64,000 bases of DNA from Reichenbachiella ulvae (GTDB lineage Bacteria > Bacteroidota > Bacteroidia > Cytophagales > Cyclobacteriaceae): NCBI RefSeq assembly GCF_025833875.1, contig NZ_JAOYOD010000001.1, positions 1,240,001-1,304,000 of the forward strand, in the 5' to 3' direction. A model generated the notes under the pieces. That model did not search any database and was not told the DNA's origin. It worked only from the letters and a program-made list of their open reading frames with translations. The position numbers and the translations under genes were made by a program. Position 1 is the stretch's first letter. Each line of letters starts with the position of its first letter. Below, piece after piece: positions 27,875 to 36,272 of the stretch.

Positions 27875-28153
27875 TTTGGCAAAGGGGGATTTATATCTAT
27901 CAGGCTACAGTGGAATACTAATCACCTTAAATGCCTTTCAAACATATATTCAAAGCATCCACTGATGACCGGGGAATCAATTCCCCATTTCGTAAAGAGG
28001 CGAATAGCTTCATCAATCGATAGTTGAGTACTTATAGCCAGGAATCATTATTAAAGACCTGAGAAGATGGTCTGATTTCGCAAGGACCTGCAGTATTAAT
28101 TCCCCCTTTCGTAAAGGGGGCTTAGGGGGATTTGTGCGACACAACACAAGTCC
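27875..28153. repeat. Dispersed intergenic repeat, copy A (split by the insertion sequence)
   Basis: Non-coding DNA with motifs that recur elsewhere in the window: aaagggggattta next to the insertion sequence, a block near 27972-28000 (ggggaatcaattccccatttcg), and ttccccctttcgtaaaggg followed by cttagggggatttgtgc at about 28101-28136. Related blocks occur at 35.9-36.1 kb and 42.2-42.6 kb. No gene is seen. Confidence 0.65.
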
Positions 28154-31075
28154 CTAAAGCCCATACTCTGACTTATCGATTGGCTTGAAGCGGCCTTTGT
28201 TTTTGTTTAAAGATTCATCTTTGTCGAGCATCTGTTGGATGTCGAGTAGGACTTTGTCCAGCTTTTCTGATTGACCTCTGAGTAGTTCTATCAGTTCCTC
28301 TATCTCTTCCCTTGATTTGTTCTGACTAAATAGCTGAATGATCCCTTTAATATTGGCCACTGGTACGCGCAGGTTGTGCGCATTGATAAAGGCGTATTCA
28401 GCGAGCTTTTCATTCTTGTGGCGCAGTTCTTTGGTTCTGGCCTTGACTGTTTCTTCCAGGGTTTCATTAAGGGCATTCAGGGATTCGTTATACATCTTCA
28501 GCTCATCGGCTTGTTCCTTTACCTTGTTGTTTTGATGCTCTAATTGAGAGGTCCTTTCATCAACTAGTAGTTGTAGACGTTTCTTTTGGTCGTTGATATA
28601 GGAAGTGCGCAATCGAACGATCATCAATATGATCAAGGCTCCTGCTATTATCATTATGCTGTAGGCCCACCAGGACTTCCACCAGGGAGGTAAAATGATG
28701 ATACGAAGTGTAGCACCCTTCTCATTCCAAATGCCGTCGTTGTTGGTTGCCTTTACCCGAAGCGTATACTCTCCAGGATTCAAATTAGAATAGGTGGCCT
28801 TGTGATCGGTACCCACATAGTTCCACTGGTCCTCCAGCCCCTCTAGCATAAAGGCGTATTGATTGTTCTCGCTACGGGTGAAATTGACCGCAGCAAACTC
28901 CAGACTAAATACCGATTGCTCATGGGTAAGTGTGATTTCGTCAAGGGTAGAGATATGTGCATTGAGTGGAGATTCTTCTCCTCCTATTTTGACTTCCTGA
29001 TTAAATATTTTGAAACTGGTGAAGTAGACTGGAGGCAAATTAGGATTCTTGAAAACACTGTCTGGATGAAAAATATTGAAACCATTCATCCCCCCAAATA
29101 TCAATTCCCCTGTACTCAATCGGGTAGCCGCATATCGTGAGAATTCATTGCCCTGCAAACCATCGCTGATGTCATAGGTTTCTATTTCCTCATTGTCAGG
29201 ATCAAAGCAAATCAAGCCACTGGTAGTTCCTAACCAAAGCTTGTGATTGTCGTCCTCGGCGATGGATACTATAGTTTTACTGGGCCATTCATCGTTTTCA
29301 CCATAGGTTTTTATTTCACCTGTTTGTCTTTCTATCCGATCGAGTCCCTGATCAGTCCCTACCCATATATATCCTTGGTGGCCTTCCAGAATTTGATAAA
29401 TGATCTTCTTTTTCTCAGAGAGGATAGTGAATTCTGGCTTTTCATTTTCCTTGTTCATCAGCCGCACTACGCCTGCATTTTCGGTACCGATCCATAGGTC
29501 TCCCTGACTATCTTCTATCAAGGTAGTGAATCGATTGAAAGGAAAGAAACTGTCAGGCCCTGGTTCTCCATATAGCATCCTGAAGGTCTTTTCCTCCCAA
29601 TTGTACTGCATCAAACCTGTGCCAAAATTAGCTGCCCAGAGATTCCCTTTTTGATCCCGGATGATATCAAAGAAATGGTTCATAGGAAAGGAGTTCCTGA
29701 AACCTTTGTCACGATAATGAGCAAAGGTCATTTGATCCCGATTGGTGAGCACATTGATACCTGCAGACCATCCTGTCACCCAAAGTTTTCCTGAGGGGTC
29801 TTCTGCCAGACCTAATATTGCATCGGAATTGAGCGTCGTTTTATCGTCTGGATCGTGCATGTAATAATCAAAGGTATTCTCACTTCGATCCCAATAGTTG
29901 AGTCCACCCCCATCAGTGGCAATCCAAATGTTACCATTCTCTTCTTCATAAAAATCCCGAACCAGATTATTATTTAAACCCTTTTTGCCTCCCTCCATGT
30001 GCTCGTAGTGAGTGAATTTGGTGTAATAGGGATCGAAAACATCCAGACCTCTAAAGGCTGTGCCTACCCAAAGTCTGTCTTGAGAGTCGGTATAAACACA
30101 TCGCACTGAATTTTGGGCCAAACTGCGGGGGTCATTTTCTCTATGCTCATATCTTGTGAACTGCTCTTTGCTTCGGTCAAACAAATGCAGTCCTCCGTTT
30201 TCATTCCCCACCCATAGTCTTCCTTTCTGATCAATGTGCAACGTATACACTTCATTGTTCGACAAGGTGTTAGGATCATCAGGGTCATTGACAAATCGCC
30301 TGGTCATGACGCTGTCTTGCCTGAGCTCCAGGTGATACAGACCCGTTCCTTTGGTGCCCATCCATACAGTACCATCCCGGTCGGCCTCCAATGTCCAACA
30401 GAAATACACCCACTCCTCCTGGCCCTCTCTGGTATATAGTTTTTTATGGTTAGTGGCATGGAGGGTTTCGGTGTCTATGATATAAAGCCCATCATCAAAG
30501 GTGGCTACCCACAATCTACCATCCTTATCAAGTGTCATTCCCCCAGTACGTCGAGAATTGATTTGACCTGGAGCACTGCCAGTAGGGAAATGAACAAAGT
30601 GGTCTTCTTCCCAATAGAATAACCCGCGAGATTCGCTGGTAATCCATAGTCTGCCAGTATTATCTTCCAATATGCCTCTAATCCAATTGTCGTTGAGCAT
30701 ATCGTCCTTTTTAGTACCTACATTCGGTAAGTGTTCAAAACGATTCAGCTTCCTGTCGAACCGGGCTACTCCTTCATTGGTACCTACCCATAGTTGTTCA
30801 TTTTGATCCTCATATATTGACAATATATAATTGGCTGGCAAGCCTTCTGCATCTGTAAATAGTTCGAAATTGGTGCCATCTGACTTGTGAAGACCTCCAT
30901 CCGTCCCTATCCACATGTAACCATAGGAGTCCTGGCAAACCGTCTCGACGAGGTTTTTCACCAAAGGTTTCTGAATGTGTTGAAATTGAAGTCTTAAGGG
31001 GTGTTGGGAATGAGCAGCAAAGCCATAGATTAGCCCAAAAGCTATTAAAACTCCGATCCTAATCCTTTCTCTCAT
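28154..31075 (-). CDS. Propeller/Y_Y_Y sensor with coiled coil and HisKA-like segment, no ATPase domain
   Basis: A 973-aa sensor. A signal sequence (about 1-24) is followed by some 12-14 two-component-regulator propeller repeats (about 45-660, e.g. GYMWIGTDGGLHKSDG, GRLWVGNENGGLHLFDR). A Y_Y_Y domain (about 700-775) follows, then one membrane helix (WWAYSIMIIAGALIILMIV), a coiled coil (about 805-880) and a HisKA-like helix with His in AFINAHNLRVPVANIKG. The protein stops about 60 residues later with no HATPase domain (no N, G1 or G2 boxes). It may signal through a partner kinase or be a truncated hybrid sensor. In Bacteroidota such propellers usually sense glycans. No response regulator is adjacent. 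Confidence 0.88.
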   Translation of the reverse strand: MRERIRIGVLIAFGLIYGFAAHSQHPLRLQFQHIQKPLVKNLVETVCQDSYGYMWIGTDGGLHKSDGTNFELFTDAEGLPANYILSIYEDQNEQLWVGTNEGVARFDRKLNRFEHLPNVGTKKDDMLNDNWIRGILEDNTGRLWITSESRGLFYWEEDHFVHFPTGSAPGQINSRRTGGMTLDKDGRLWVATFDDGLYIIDTETLHATNHKKLYTREGQEEWVYFCWTLEADRDGTVWMGTKGTGLYHLELRQDSVMTRRFVNDPDDPNTLSNNEVYTLHIDQKGRLWVGNENGGLHLFDRSKEQFTRYEHRENDPRSLAQNSVRCVYTDSQDRLWVGTAFRGLDVFDPYYTKFTHYEHMEGGKKGLNNNLVRDFYEEENGNIWIATDGGGLNYWDRSENTFDYYMHDPDDKTTLNSDAILGLAEDPSGKLWVTGWSAGINVLTNRDQMTFAHYRDKGFRNSFPMNHFFDIIRDQKGNLWAANFGTGLMQYNWEEKTFRMLYGEPGPDSFFPFNRFTTLIEDSQGDLWIGTENAGVVRLMNKENEKPEFTILSEKKKIIYQILEGHQGYIWVGTDQGLDRIERQTGEIKTYGENDEWPSKTIVSIAEDDNHKLWLGTTSGLICFDPDNEEIETYDISDGLQGNEFSRYAATRLSTGELIFGGMNGFNIFHPDSVFKNPNLPPVYFTSFKIFNQEVKIGGEESPLNAHISTLDEITLTHEQSVFSLEFAAVNFTRSENNQYAFMLEGLEDQWNYVGTDHKATYSNLNPGEYTLRVKATNNDGIWNEKGATLRIIILPPWWKSWWAYSIMIIAGALIILMIVRLRTSYINDQKKRLQLLVDERTSQLEHQNNKVKEQADELKMYNESLNALNETLEETVKARTKELRHKNEKLAEYAFINAHNLRVPVANIKGIIQLFSQNKSREEIEELIELLRGQSEKLDKVLLDIQQMLDKDESLNKNKGRFKPIDKSEYGL

Positions 31076-31184
31076 GCTGTGCCCGATGTTGTCTAATCTA
31101 ATATAATCTTAATTAGAGATTAAAAAAACAACTTGAGTTGATTTGTACTTGATTGATAATCAAATAACTCCTTCAGATTTGAAA

Positions 31185-31790
31185 TTACCGATTGGTAGCC
31201 AAATACTCTTTCCAATCATCCAGGGTGTCAATATCTGTTTCTCCTTCTGGAAATGGAAGCGTGAAAAGTTCGGATTGGATTTGCTTTAAGAGGAACAAAG
31301 CCCCGCGCTCATCGGGCAATTCTTCTAGCTGTGACTGCCAGCTTTTAGGAAACCAAACCGGCACTCCAAAGTTATCTGGATCGTATTGGGATGCGACTGG
31401 AGCCTGACACTTTTCTCCCTCCTGAATCAATTGATCGATAATCTTAGTTCTCAGATGCGGCTGATCACAAACTGAAATCAACACGCCTCCCCAATCTGAG
31501 ATCTCTTTATCGATGCATTTGACTCCAGCCTTGATAGAACTGCCCATGCCCTTTTGCCATTGATCGTTCTGTATGATGTGCAATTGGTCTTTCCATTGAT
31601 CCAGCATTTGATCATGTTCTCCTGCATTGGAGCCTAACACTACTACTATATCATCGGCCAGACTATCCATAGCCACCTGTACGGTATGTTGTAGTAAGTT
31701 GGCCTCATCCGAAAGAGGCAACATCTGCTTGGGTTGACCCAGGCGTGAAGAATTACCAGCAGCTAATATCAGTATTACCTGCTTAGGCAT
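31185..31790 (-). CDS. MobA-like NTP transferase (molybdenum cofactor cytidylyl/guanylyltransferase type)
   Basis: A 201-aa nucleotidyltransferase. The N-terminal signature LILAAGNSSRLGQPKQMLPL is the NTP_transf_3 P-loop-like motif, and ISVCDQPHLRTKIIDQLI is the metal-binding segment. MocA-type enzymes attach CMP to molybdopterin for xanthine-dehydrogenase-family enzymes. The gene overlaps xdhC by 8 bp and is the last of the molybdenum hydroxylase operon, so a cofactor-maturation role is well supported by context. Confidence 0.87.
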   Translation of the reverse strand: MPKQVILILAAGNSSRLGQPKQMLPLSDEANLLQHTVQVAMDSLADDIVVVLGSNAGEHDQMLDQWKDQLHIIQNDQWQKGMGSSIKAGVKCIDKEISDWGGVLISVCDQPHLRTKIIDQLIQEGEKCQAPVASQYDPDNFGVPVWFPKSWQSQLEELPDERGALFLLKQIQSELFTLPFPEGETDIDTLDDWKEYLATNR

Positions 31791-32955
31791 TTTTCGCGGG
31801 ACGTACAGATTTGTGGATATACACCTGTTTGAACACCTCTCCTGATTTGGGATCTTTGTGATGGATCGGGCCTGTTTTATATTTCAGGAATCCAGAAGAT
31901 CTACCGCTGAACTTGGCCTTGATCTCGGCCAGGATAGACAAGGCGATTTCTTCCGGGGTGTCCGCTCCTATGTCTATACCGATGGGATAGTGCACACGAT
32001 GCGTTGTATCTTCATTCCACTCCACTCCTTTCTCTATCAGCTCAGCTTTGATCTTGTCTCCCTTCTTTTTCGGACCCAAAAGACCAATGTAGCGTATATC
32101 TGTATCCAGTAGTTGCTGCATGACTTCCATATCGTAGTAGTAATTGTGAGAGATCAATACTGCTGCCGAATAAGGCTTGGGTGCGGCATGATCGCTGACC
32201 TTGCTGCGATGACAACTGGTCAGCTGCGCTTCGGGAAAATTGACTGGAATCAAGTGGGCTGCACACTCGTCTATCACATTCACTTCCCATCCCAATCCCT
32301 TGGCCATGGCCACCAGAGGTTGTGCATCATAGCCCCCTCCAAATACCATCAGATGAATCGGAGGCTCGATCACTTCAAGGAATACTTTATAGCGACCAAT
32401 AGTGTTTTCTACTGTCTGGATACCGGACCTGCGATGTTCAATGGATTGATGAAGGAGTTGCTGTATTTCTTTCTCTATATCAGTGAGTTGAGATTTTTTT
32501 GTCAGATTAGAAAACACCCATTTGTTCGCTACTTGCACCTGCTTGTTTTCTGATTCATAGACCGTAGCTAGTGCATCTATATCTTCCTGCTCATATAGCT
32601 TGAGCATGAAAGCCATCGGGTCGTTTTGCTCCTCGATAGGCTCTAGCAAGACATGAATGATCCCATTGCAGCCCAGGCTTACACCTAAGGTGGGATTTTC
32701 ATCATCCATGGTATCATAGGTGACCATACGCGGCACTCCAGTCTGCATGACTTCACGAGCCTTGCGTAGGGCGTCTCCCTCCAGGCAGCCCCCGCTGATG
32801 CTGCCATACCATCGGCCATCATCGGTGATATACATACGCGCCCCGGGACTTCTGTACGAAGACCCCGTAACGCTGATCACAGTTGCTAAAGCAGCCTTGC
32901 GCTGACTGAAATCAGTGGCCTGATAGGCATGCACGATTTTCTTCAATTCATTCAT
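31783..32955 (-). CDS. XdhC-family molybdenum hydroxylase maturation factor
   Basis: A 390-aa XdhC/CoxI family protein. The N-terminal XdhC_CoxI domain shows TVISVTGSSYRSPGARMYI and ISGGCLEGDALRKA. The C-terminal Rossmann domain (about 200-350) has MVFGGGYDAQPLVAMAKGLGW, VLISHNYYYDMEVM, YIGLLGPKKKGDKI and HYPIGIDIGADTPEEIALSILAEI. XdhC proteins bind and sulfurate the molybdenum cofactor before insertion into xanthine-dehydrogenase-type subunits. It overlaps its upstream neighbour at base 32955 and the MobA-like gene by 8 bp. Confidence 0.94.
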   Translation of the reverse strand: MNELKKIVHAYQATDFSQRKAALATVISVTGSSYRSPGARMYITDDGRWYGSISGGCLEGDALRKAREVMQTGVPRMVTYDTMDDENPTLGVSLGCNGIIHVLLEPIEEQNDPMAFMLKLYEQEDIDALATVYESENKQVQVANKWVFSNLTKKSQLTDIEKEIQQLLHQSIEHRRSGIQTVENTIGRYKVFLEVIEPPIHLMVFGGGYDAQPLVAMAKGLGWEVNVIDECAAHLIPVNFPEAQLTSCHRSKVSDHAAPKPYSAAVLISHNYYYDMEVMQQLLDTDIRYIGLLGPKKKGDKIKAELIEKGVEWNEDTTHRVHYPIGIDIGADTPEEIALSILAEIKAKFSGRSSGFLKYKTGPIHHKDPKSGEVFKQVYIHKSVRPAKNA

Positions 32956-35132
32956 CAGGACACCAGGAAGGGTTGATCATAGTATCTTTTGCCGGTAGCC
33001 TGGTAGAGTGCATTGGCCAATGCGCCGATCACTGGCGGTAATGGCGGCTCTCCCAAACCAGTCGGGTCGATGTTGTTCTCTACGAAGAATGTCTCTATCT
33101 CGAGCGGAGCTTGCTCCTGTCTGATCAATTGATAATTGTGGAAGTTGCTTTGGTCGGGCTTTCCGTCCTTGAAGGTCATTTGACTGAACATCGCATGACC
33201 CAATCCATCCACGATTCCACCTTCCATCATATTGACGGCACCTTCTCGGTTCACCACGATTCCACAATCTACGGCACACCAAACTTTCTTCACTCTCCAT
33301 TCTCCATCCAATTCAGCGAGATCCACTACTTGCGCCACATAGGAGTTGTGGCAGTAGTAGGCAGCCATGCCTCGCTTGATGCCTGGGGTTTCAACTCCCC
33401 AATTGGATCTTTCCTTCACCAGCTTGATCACACCTGCATATCGCTCTGCATCATAGTCATTTTTCTCTCCCACAGGATTAGCCATGGCTTTGTCGAAAAG
33501 CTCTAACCTAAAGTCTATCGGGTCTTTTCCTACTTTCTCGGCCACCTCATCCAAAAATGCTTGTTCTGCCCCAGCAATAAAATTGGACCTTGGGGCTCTC
33601 CAGGCGGCTGTTGTGATGTTAGAATCTACTTTTACCTCGGTCGCTTTGTAATGTGCGAGGGTGCCAGCTGGATATCTGTTGGCGAACAATGGCGGATCAT
33701 CCACTCCTGCAGCTTTCACTTCAAATGCCGTCATGTTCTTATCCGCATCCAAAGCAGCTCGATACTTCACTCGATAGGCGGGTCGGTAGGCTCCTTGTGT
33801 CATGTCGTCTTCTCGGGTATAGATCAGCTTGATAGGTGCCTTCATCAGTTGCGAGATCACAGCGGCTTCATTGGCAAAGTTGCCATAGAGTCGGCGGCCA
33901 AATCCCCCACCCATACGGGTCATCTTGATGTCGATTTGTTCGTGGCTCATACCCAGGAGGCTGGCCAGAGAATGCTCCAGATATTCTGGCGTTTGGATCG
34001 GACCCACTAGCTCAGCTTTGGTGTCGGTCACATGAGCGAAGAAGTTCATGGGCTCCATCGTGTTGTGTGCCAGGAAGGGAGCCGTAAAGCTGCTTTCAAT
34101 AATTTCATCAGCTTCAGCAAAGGCCTTGTCTGGATCTCCATCCACACGAGCGACATTGCCCTGATCGCTCTCGACGGCTTTTTTCAGTCTCTCGATATGA
34201 TCAGCGGTGCTTTCCAGGGCAGTATCTACCTCCCACTCGACTTTAACTGCTTTTTTGGCTTTCAACACTTGCCAGGTAGTATCACCAACTACCGCTATCA
34301 ATTCCCTAAAGGCACTGAGGTCGGACCATTGAGGCTCGTCTGGCCAGGTATTCACAGTGATTACATCTTTGATTCCCGGCATGGCCTTGGCCTCTGTGGC
34401 ATCAAAGGATTTGATTTTCATCCCAAAGGCGGGCGCATGTATGATCATGGCGATCAACATCCCTTCTCTTTGGTAATCCAGTCCAAACAAAGGCTGACCT
34501 GTCACGATCTTTTGACCATCGACATTCTTGACTTTGGTACCAATCAGTTTAAAATCTTTGTTGTCCTTCAACTCGACTTCTTCCGGTACTTCCATAGTAG
34601 CTGCCAAGGAGGCGACTTCACCATAGCTTAGCGATTTGCCACTGGCCTGATGAGAAATAACTCCCTGGCTCACTGTCAATTCACTCACCGGGACGGATAG
34701 CTTTTGAGCGGCGGCTTCCATGAGCATGCGCTTGCCCGTAGCTCCAGCCATACGCAGGGCCTTCCATCCATGTCGGATCGACTGACTACCTCCTGCTATT
34801 TGTCTTTGGAAAATATCGGTATTCAAAGGCGCCTGTTCGACGACCACATTTTTCCAATCCACGTCGAGCTCCTCTGCTACGATCAGCGGCATGGAGGTTT
34901 TTACATTTTGTCCAATCTCTGGATTGGGAGAGAAAATGGTGACCAGTCCGGTATCACCAATTTTGATGAACCCATTGATCTCAAACCATTCGTTTGGGAT
35001 GGAGGCTATCCCTGATTCGCCGGCTGGCATGCAGCCATTTAACCAACTGAATCCGAGGAGTAATCCCCCTCCTGCTGCGCCACTCACTTTAAGAAATGAC
35101 CGGCGGTTGTATTTTGTTTTGATAAGTGTCAT
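32955..35132 (-). CDS. Molybdopterin-binding subunit of an isoquinoline-oxidoreductase-type dehydrogenase
   Basis: A protein of about 725 aa of the aldehyde-oxidase/xanthine-dehydrogenase superfamily, single-subunit IorB type. A twin-arginine signal (NRRSFLKVSGAAGGGLLLGF) is followed by a lipobox-like WLNGCM, so it is exported folded and may be anchored. Molybdopterin-binding motifs include GGGFGRRLYGNFANEAA and the C-terminal GGIVDGLGHAMFSQM and GLGEPPLPPVIGALANALYQATG, with the active-site Glu in GLGEPP. ATG 35132 is chosen because it leaves the Tat signal at the N-terminus; the frame extends to 35228. It partners with the upstream 2Fe-2S subunit. The substrate, an aldehyde or N-heterocycle, is unknown. 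Confidence 0.92.
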   Translation of the reverse strand: MTLIKTKYNRRSFLKVSGAAGGGLLLGFSWLNGCMPAGESGIASIPNEWFEINGFIKIGDTGLVTIFSPNPEIGQNVKTSMPLIVAEELDVDWKNVVVEQAPLNTDIFQRQIAGGSQSIRHGWKALRMAGATGKRMLMEAAAQKLSVPVSELTVSQGVISHQASGKSLSYGEVASLAATMEVPEEVELKDNKDFKLIGTKVKNVDGQKIVTGQPLFGLDYQREGMLIAMIIHAPAFGMKIKSFDATEAKAMPGIKDVITVNTWPDEPQWSDLSAFRELIAVVGDTTWQVLKAKKAVKVEWEVDTALESTADHIERLKKAVESDQGNVARVDGDPDKAFAEADEIIESSFTAPFLAHNTMEPMNFFAHVTDTKAELVGPIQTPEYLEHSLASLLGMSHEQIDIKMTRMGGGFGRRLYGNFANEAAVISQLMKAPIKLIYTREDDMTQGAYRPAYRVKYRAALDADKNMTAFEVKAAGVDDPPLFANRYPAGTLAHYKATEVKVDSNITTAAWRAPRSNFIAGAEQAFLDEVAEKVGKDPIDFRLELFDKAMANPVGEKNDYDAERYAGVIKLVKERSNWGVETPGIKRGMAAYYCHNSYVAQVVDLAELDGEWRVKKVWCAVDCGIVVNREGAVNMMEGGIVDGLGHAMFSQMTFKDGKPDQSNFHNYQLIRQEQAPLEIETFFVENNIDPTGLGEPPLPPVIGALANALYQATGKRYYDQPFLVS

Positions 35133-35154
35133 GTGAAGTAATGCTTTAGGTGAA

Positions 35155-35613
35155 TCAGGCGCTTTGTGCTGCTTGTTTGATGGCTTCCTTGATGCGTAAG
35201 TAAGTGCCGCATCGACAGATGTTGCCATTCATGGAGGCTTCTATTTGTTCGTCTGTCGGGTTGGGGATTTTACGAAGCAGAGAGGCTGCATTCATGATCT
35301 GACCTGCCTGACAATAGCCGCACTGGGGCACGTCGACCTCCTGCCATGCTAGCTGCAAAGGGTGATCTCCTTTTTCGGACAGTCCCTCTATCGTAGTGAT
35401 GGCTTGTCCCTCTACGGATGAGATAGGCATGCTACAAGAGCGGACGGCAGTATCGCCTAACAAGACGGTGCAGGCACCGCACATGGCCATACCACAGCCA
35501 AATTTGGTTCCTACGAGTTGCAAATGATCGCGCAGCACCCAGAGTATCGGGGTGTCTTCTGCTACATCGACCTTAAATTCCTGATTGTTAACCTTTAGGG
35601 TGTATTGGGCCAT
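35155..35613 (-). CDS. 2Fe-2S subunit of the molybdenum hydroxylase (IorA-type)
   Basis: A 152-aa electron-transfer subunit with two 2Fe-2S sites. The plant-type ferredoxin cluster is bound by CGMAMCGACTVLLGD and an upstream or downstream Cys (SCSMP). The four-helix cluster uses CGYCQAGQIM and GNICRCGTYLRI. The N-terminus (MAQYTLKVNNQEFKVDVAEDTP) is the beta-grasp domain. There is no signal peptide; it is probably co-exported with its Tat partner. It is the first gene of the four-gene operon, 22 bp upstream of the molybdopterin subunit. Confidence 0.95.
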   Translation of the reverse strand: MAQYTLKVNNQEFKVDVAEDTPILWVLRDHLQLVGTKFGCGMAMCGACTVLLGDTAVRSCSMPISSVEGQAITTIEGLSEKGDHPLQLAWQEVDVPQCGYCQAGQIMNAASLLRKIPNPTDEQIEASMNGNICRCGTYLRIKEAIKQAAQSA

Positions 35614-36272
35614 GATATTAGTTATGTGTTGAAGTTTAGCAGTTTCAATATAATAAGAATATTGTCAATCTGATTAGTCTACGAATGGGCAAATCTGCTA
35701 ATGGCCGAAGACCGACAGACGACAATTTACCCTTGCTTAAATCAACTTTACTATTGATGAAAGGTCGGTTTTTTGGGTCGAATATGTGTTTATCCCTATT
35801 GTCCGCACCACGGATTAAGGGGATTGATGGATGGCACGGATGCTGGGATATATAAGTGGGGTGAATAAAGCATGGTACCTTATGAGACATGTGCATGTAA
35901 CTAATCCACCTTAGCCCTCGATGCGTCGAACCGCTTTCCGAAAGGGGGAATTAATCCTGCATAGGATTGTTGTATCTAAAGCGGTTACTATGCTACATTC
36001 AGTAACGTAATTCGAAATGCAGTTCAATTAATAAAACCTACCTAGTCTTCTACTAAAGACCGATTATTGGATTCCCCCTTTTCATAAAGGGGGCTAGGGG
36101 GATTTGTACGTAGCTACAAACCTGCTAGTAAGTATGTGCCTCGCCTAGTTATACCGATCCCAAAAAGTCCGTGCAATCCTAAAATCTGTATCATCCGTGT
36201 TTCCAAGTAAGAAAGAAGGCCGCCCCATCGTGTAGTGAAGCGGCTTTTCTCCTTTCATTCTTTTCATCCATC
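35614..36272. repeat. Dispersed intergenic repeats, copy B
   Basis: 660 bp with no gene. A unit at about 35788-35850 (ttgtccgcaccacggatta and ggcacggatgctggg) recurs at 38230 and, more diverged, at 42299. A ~230-bp block at 35901-36130 (tgttgtatctaaagcggtta, cctagtcttctac, aagggggctaggggga) is clearly homologous to 42401-42620. A tail at 36165-36205 (tatcatccgtgtttcc) matches 38330-38370 and 42655-42700. These are non-coding repeats with embedded hairpins. Confidence 0.75.
36215..36248 (-). terminator. Probable terminator of the M56-M23 gene
   Basis: AAAAGCCGC and GCGGCCTT pair on the minus strand around a ~15-base loop and are followed by CTTTCTT, 25 bp beyond the stop of the M56-M23 gene. 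The stem is short, so moderate confidence. Confidence 0.5.

Noticed and set aside
30064..30294. Small minus-strand frame inside the propeller gene
   Set aside because: Shadow frame in the propeller-repeat coding region; the main frame reads through without interruption.
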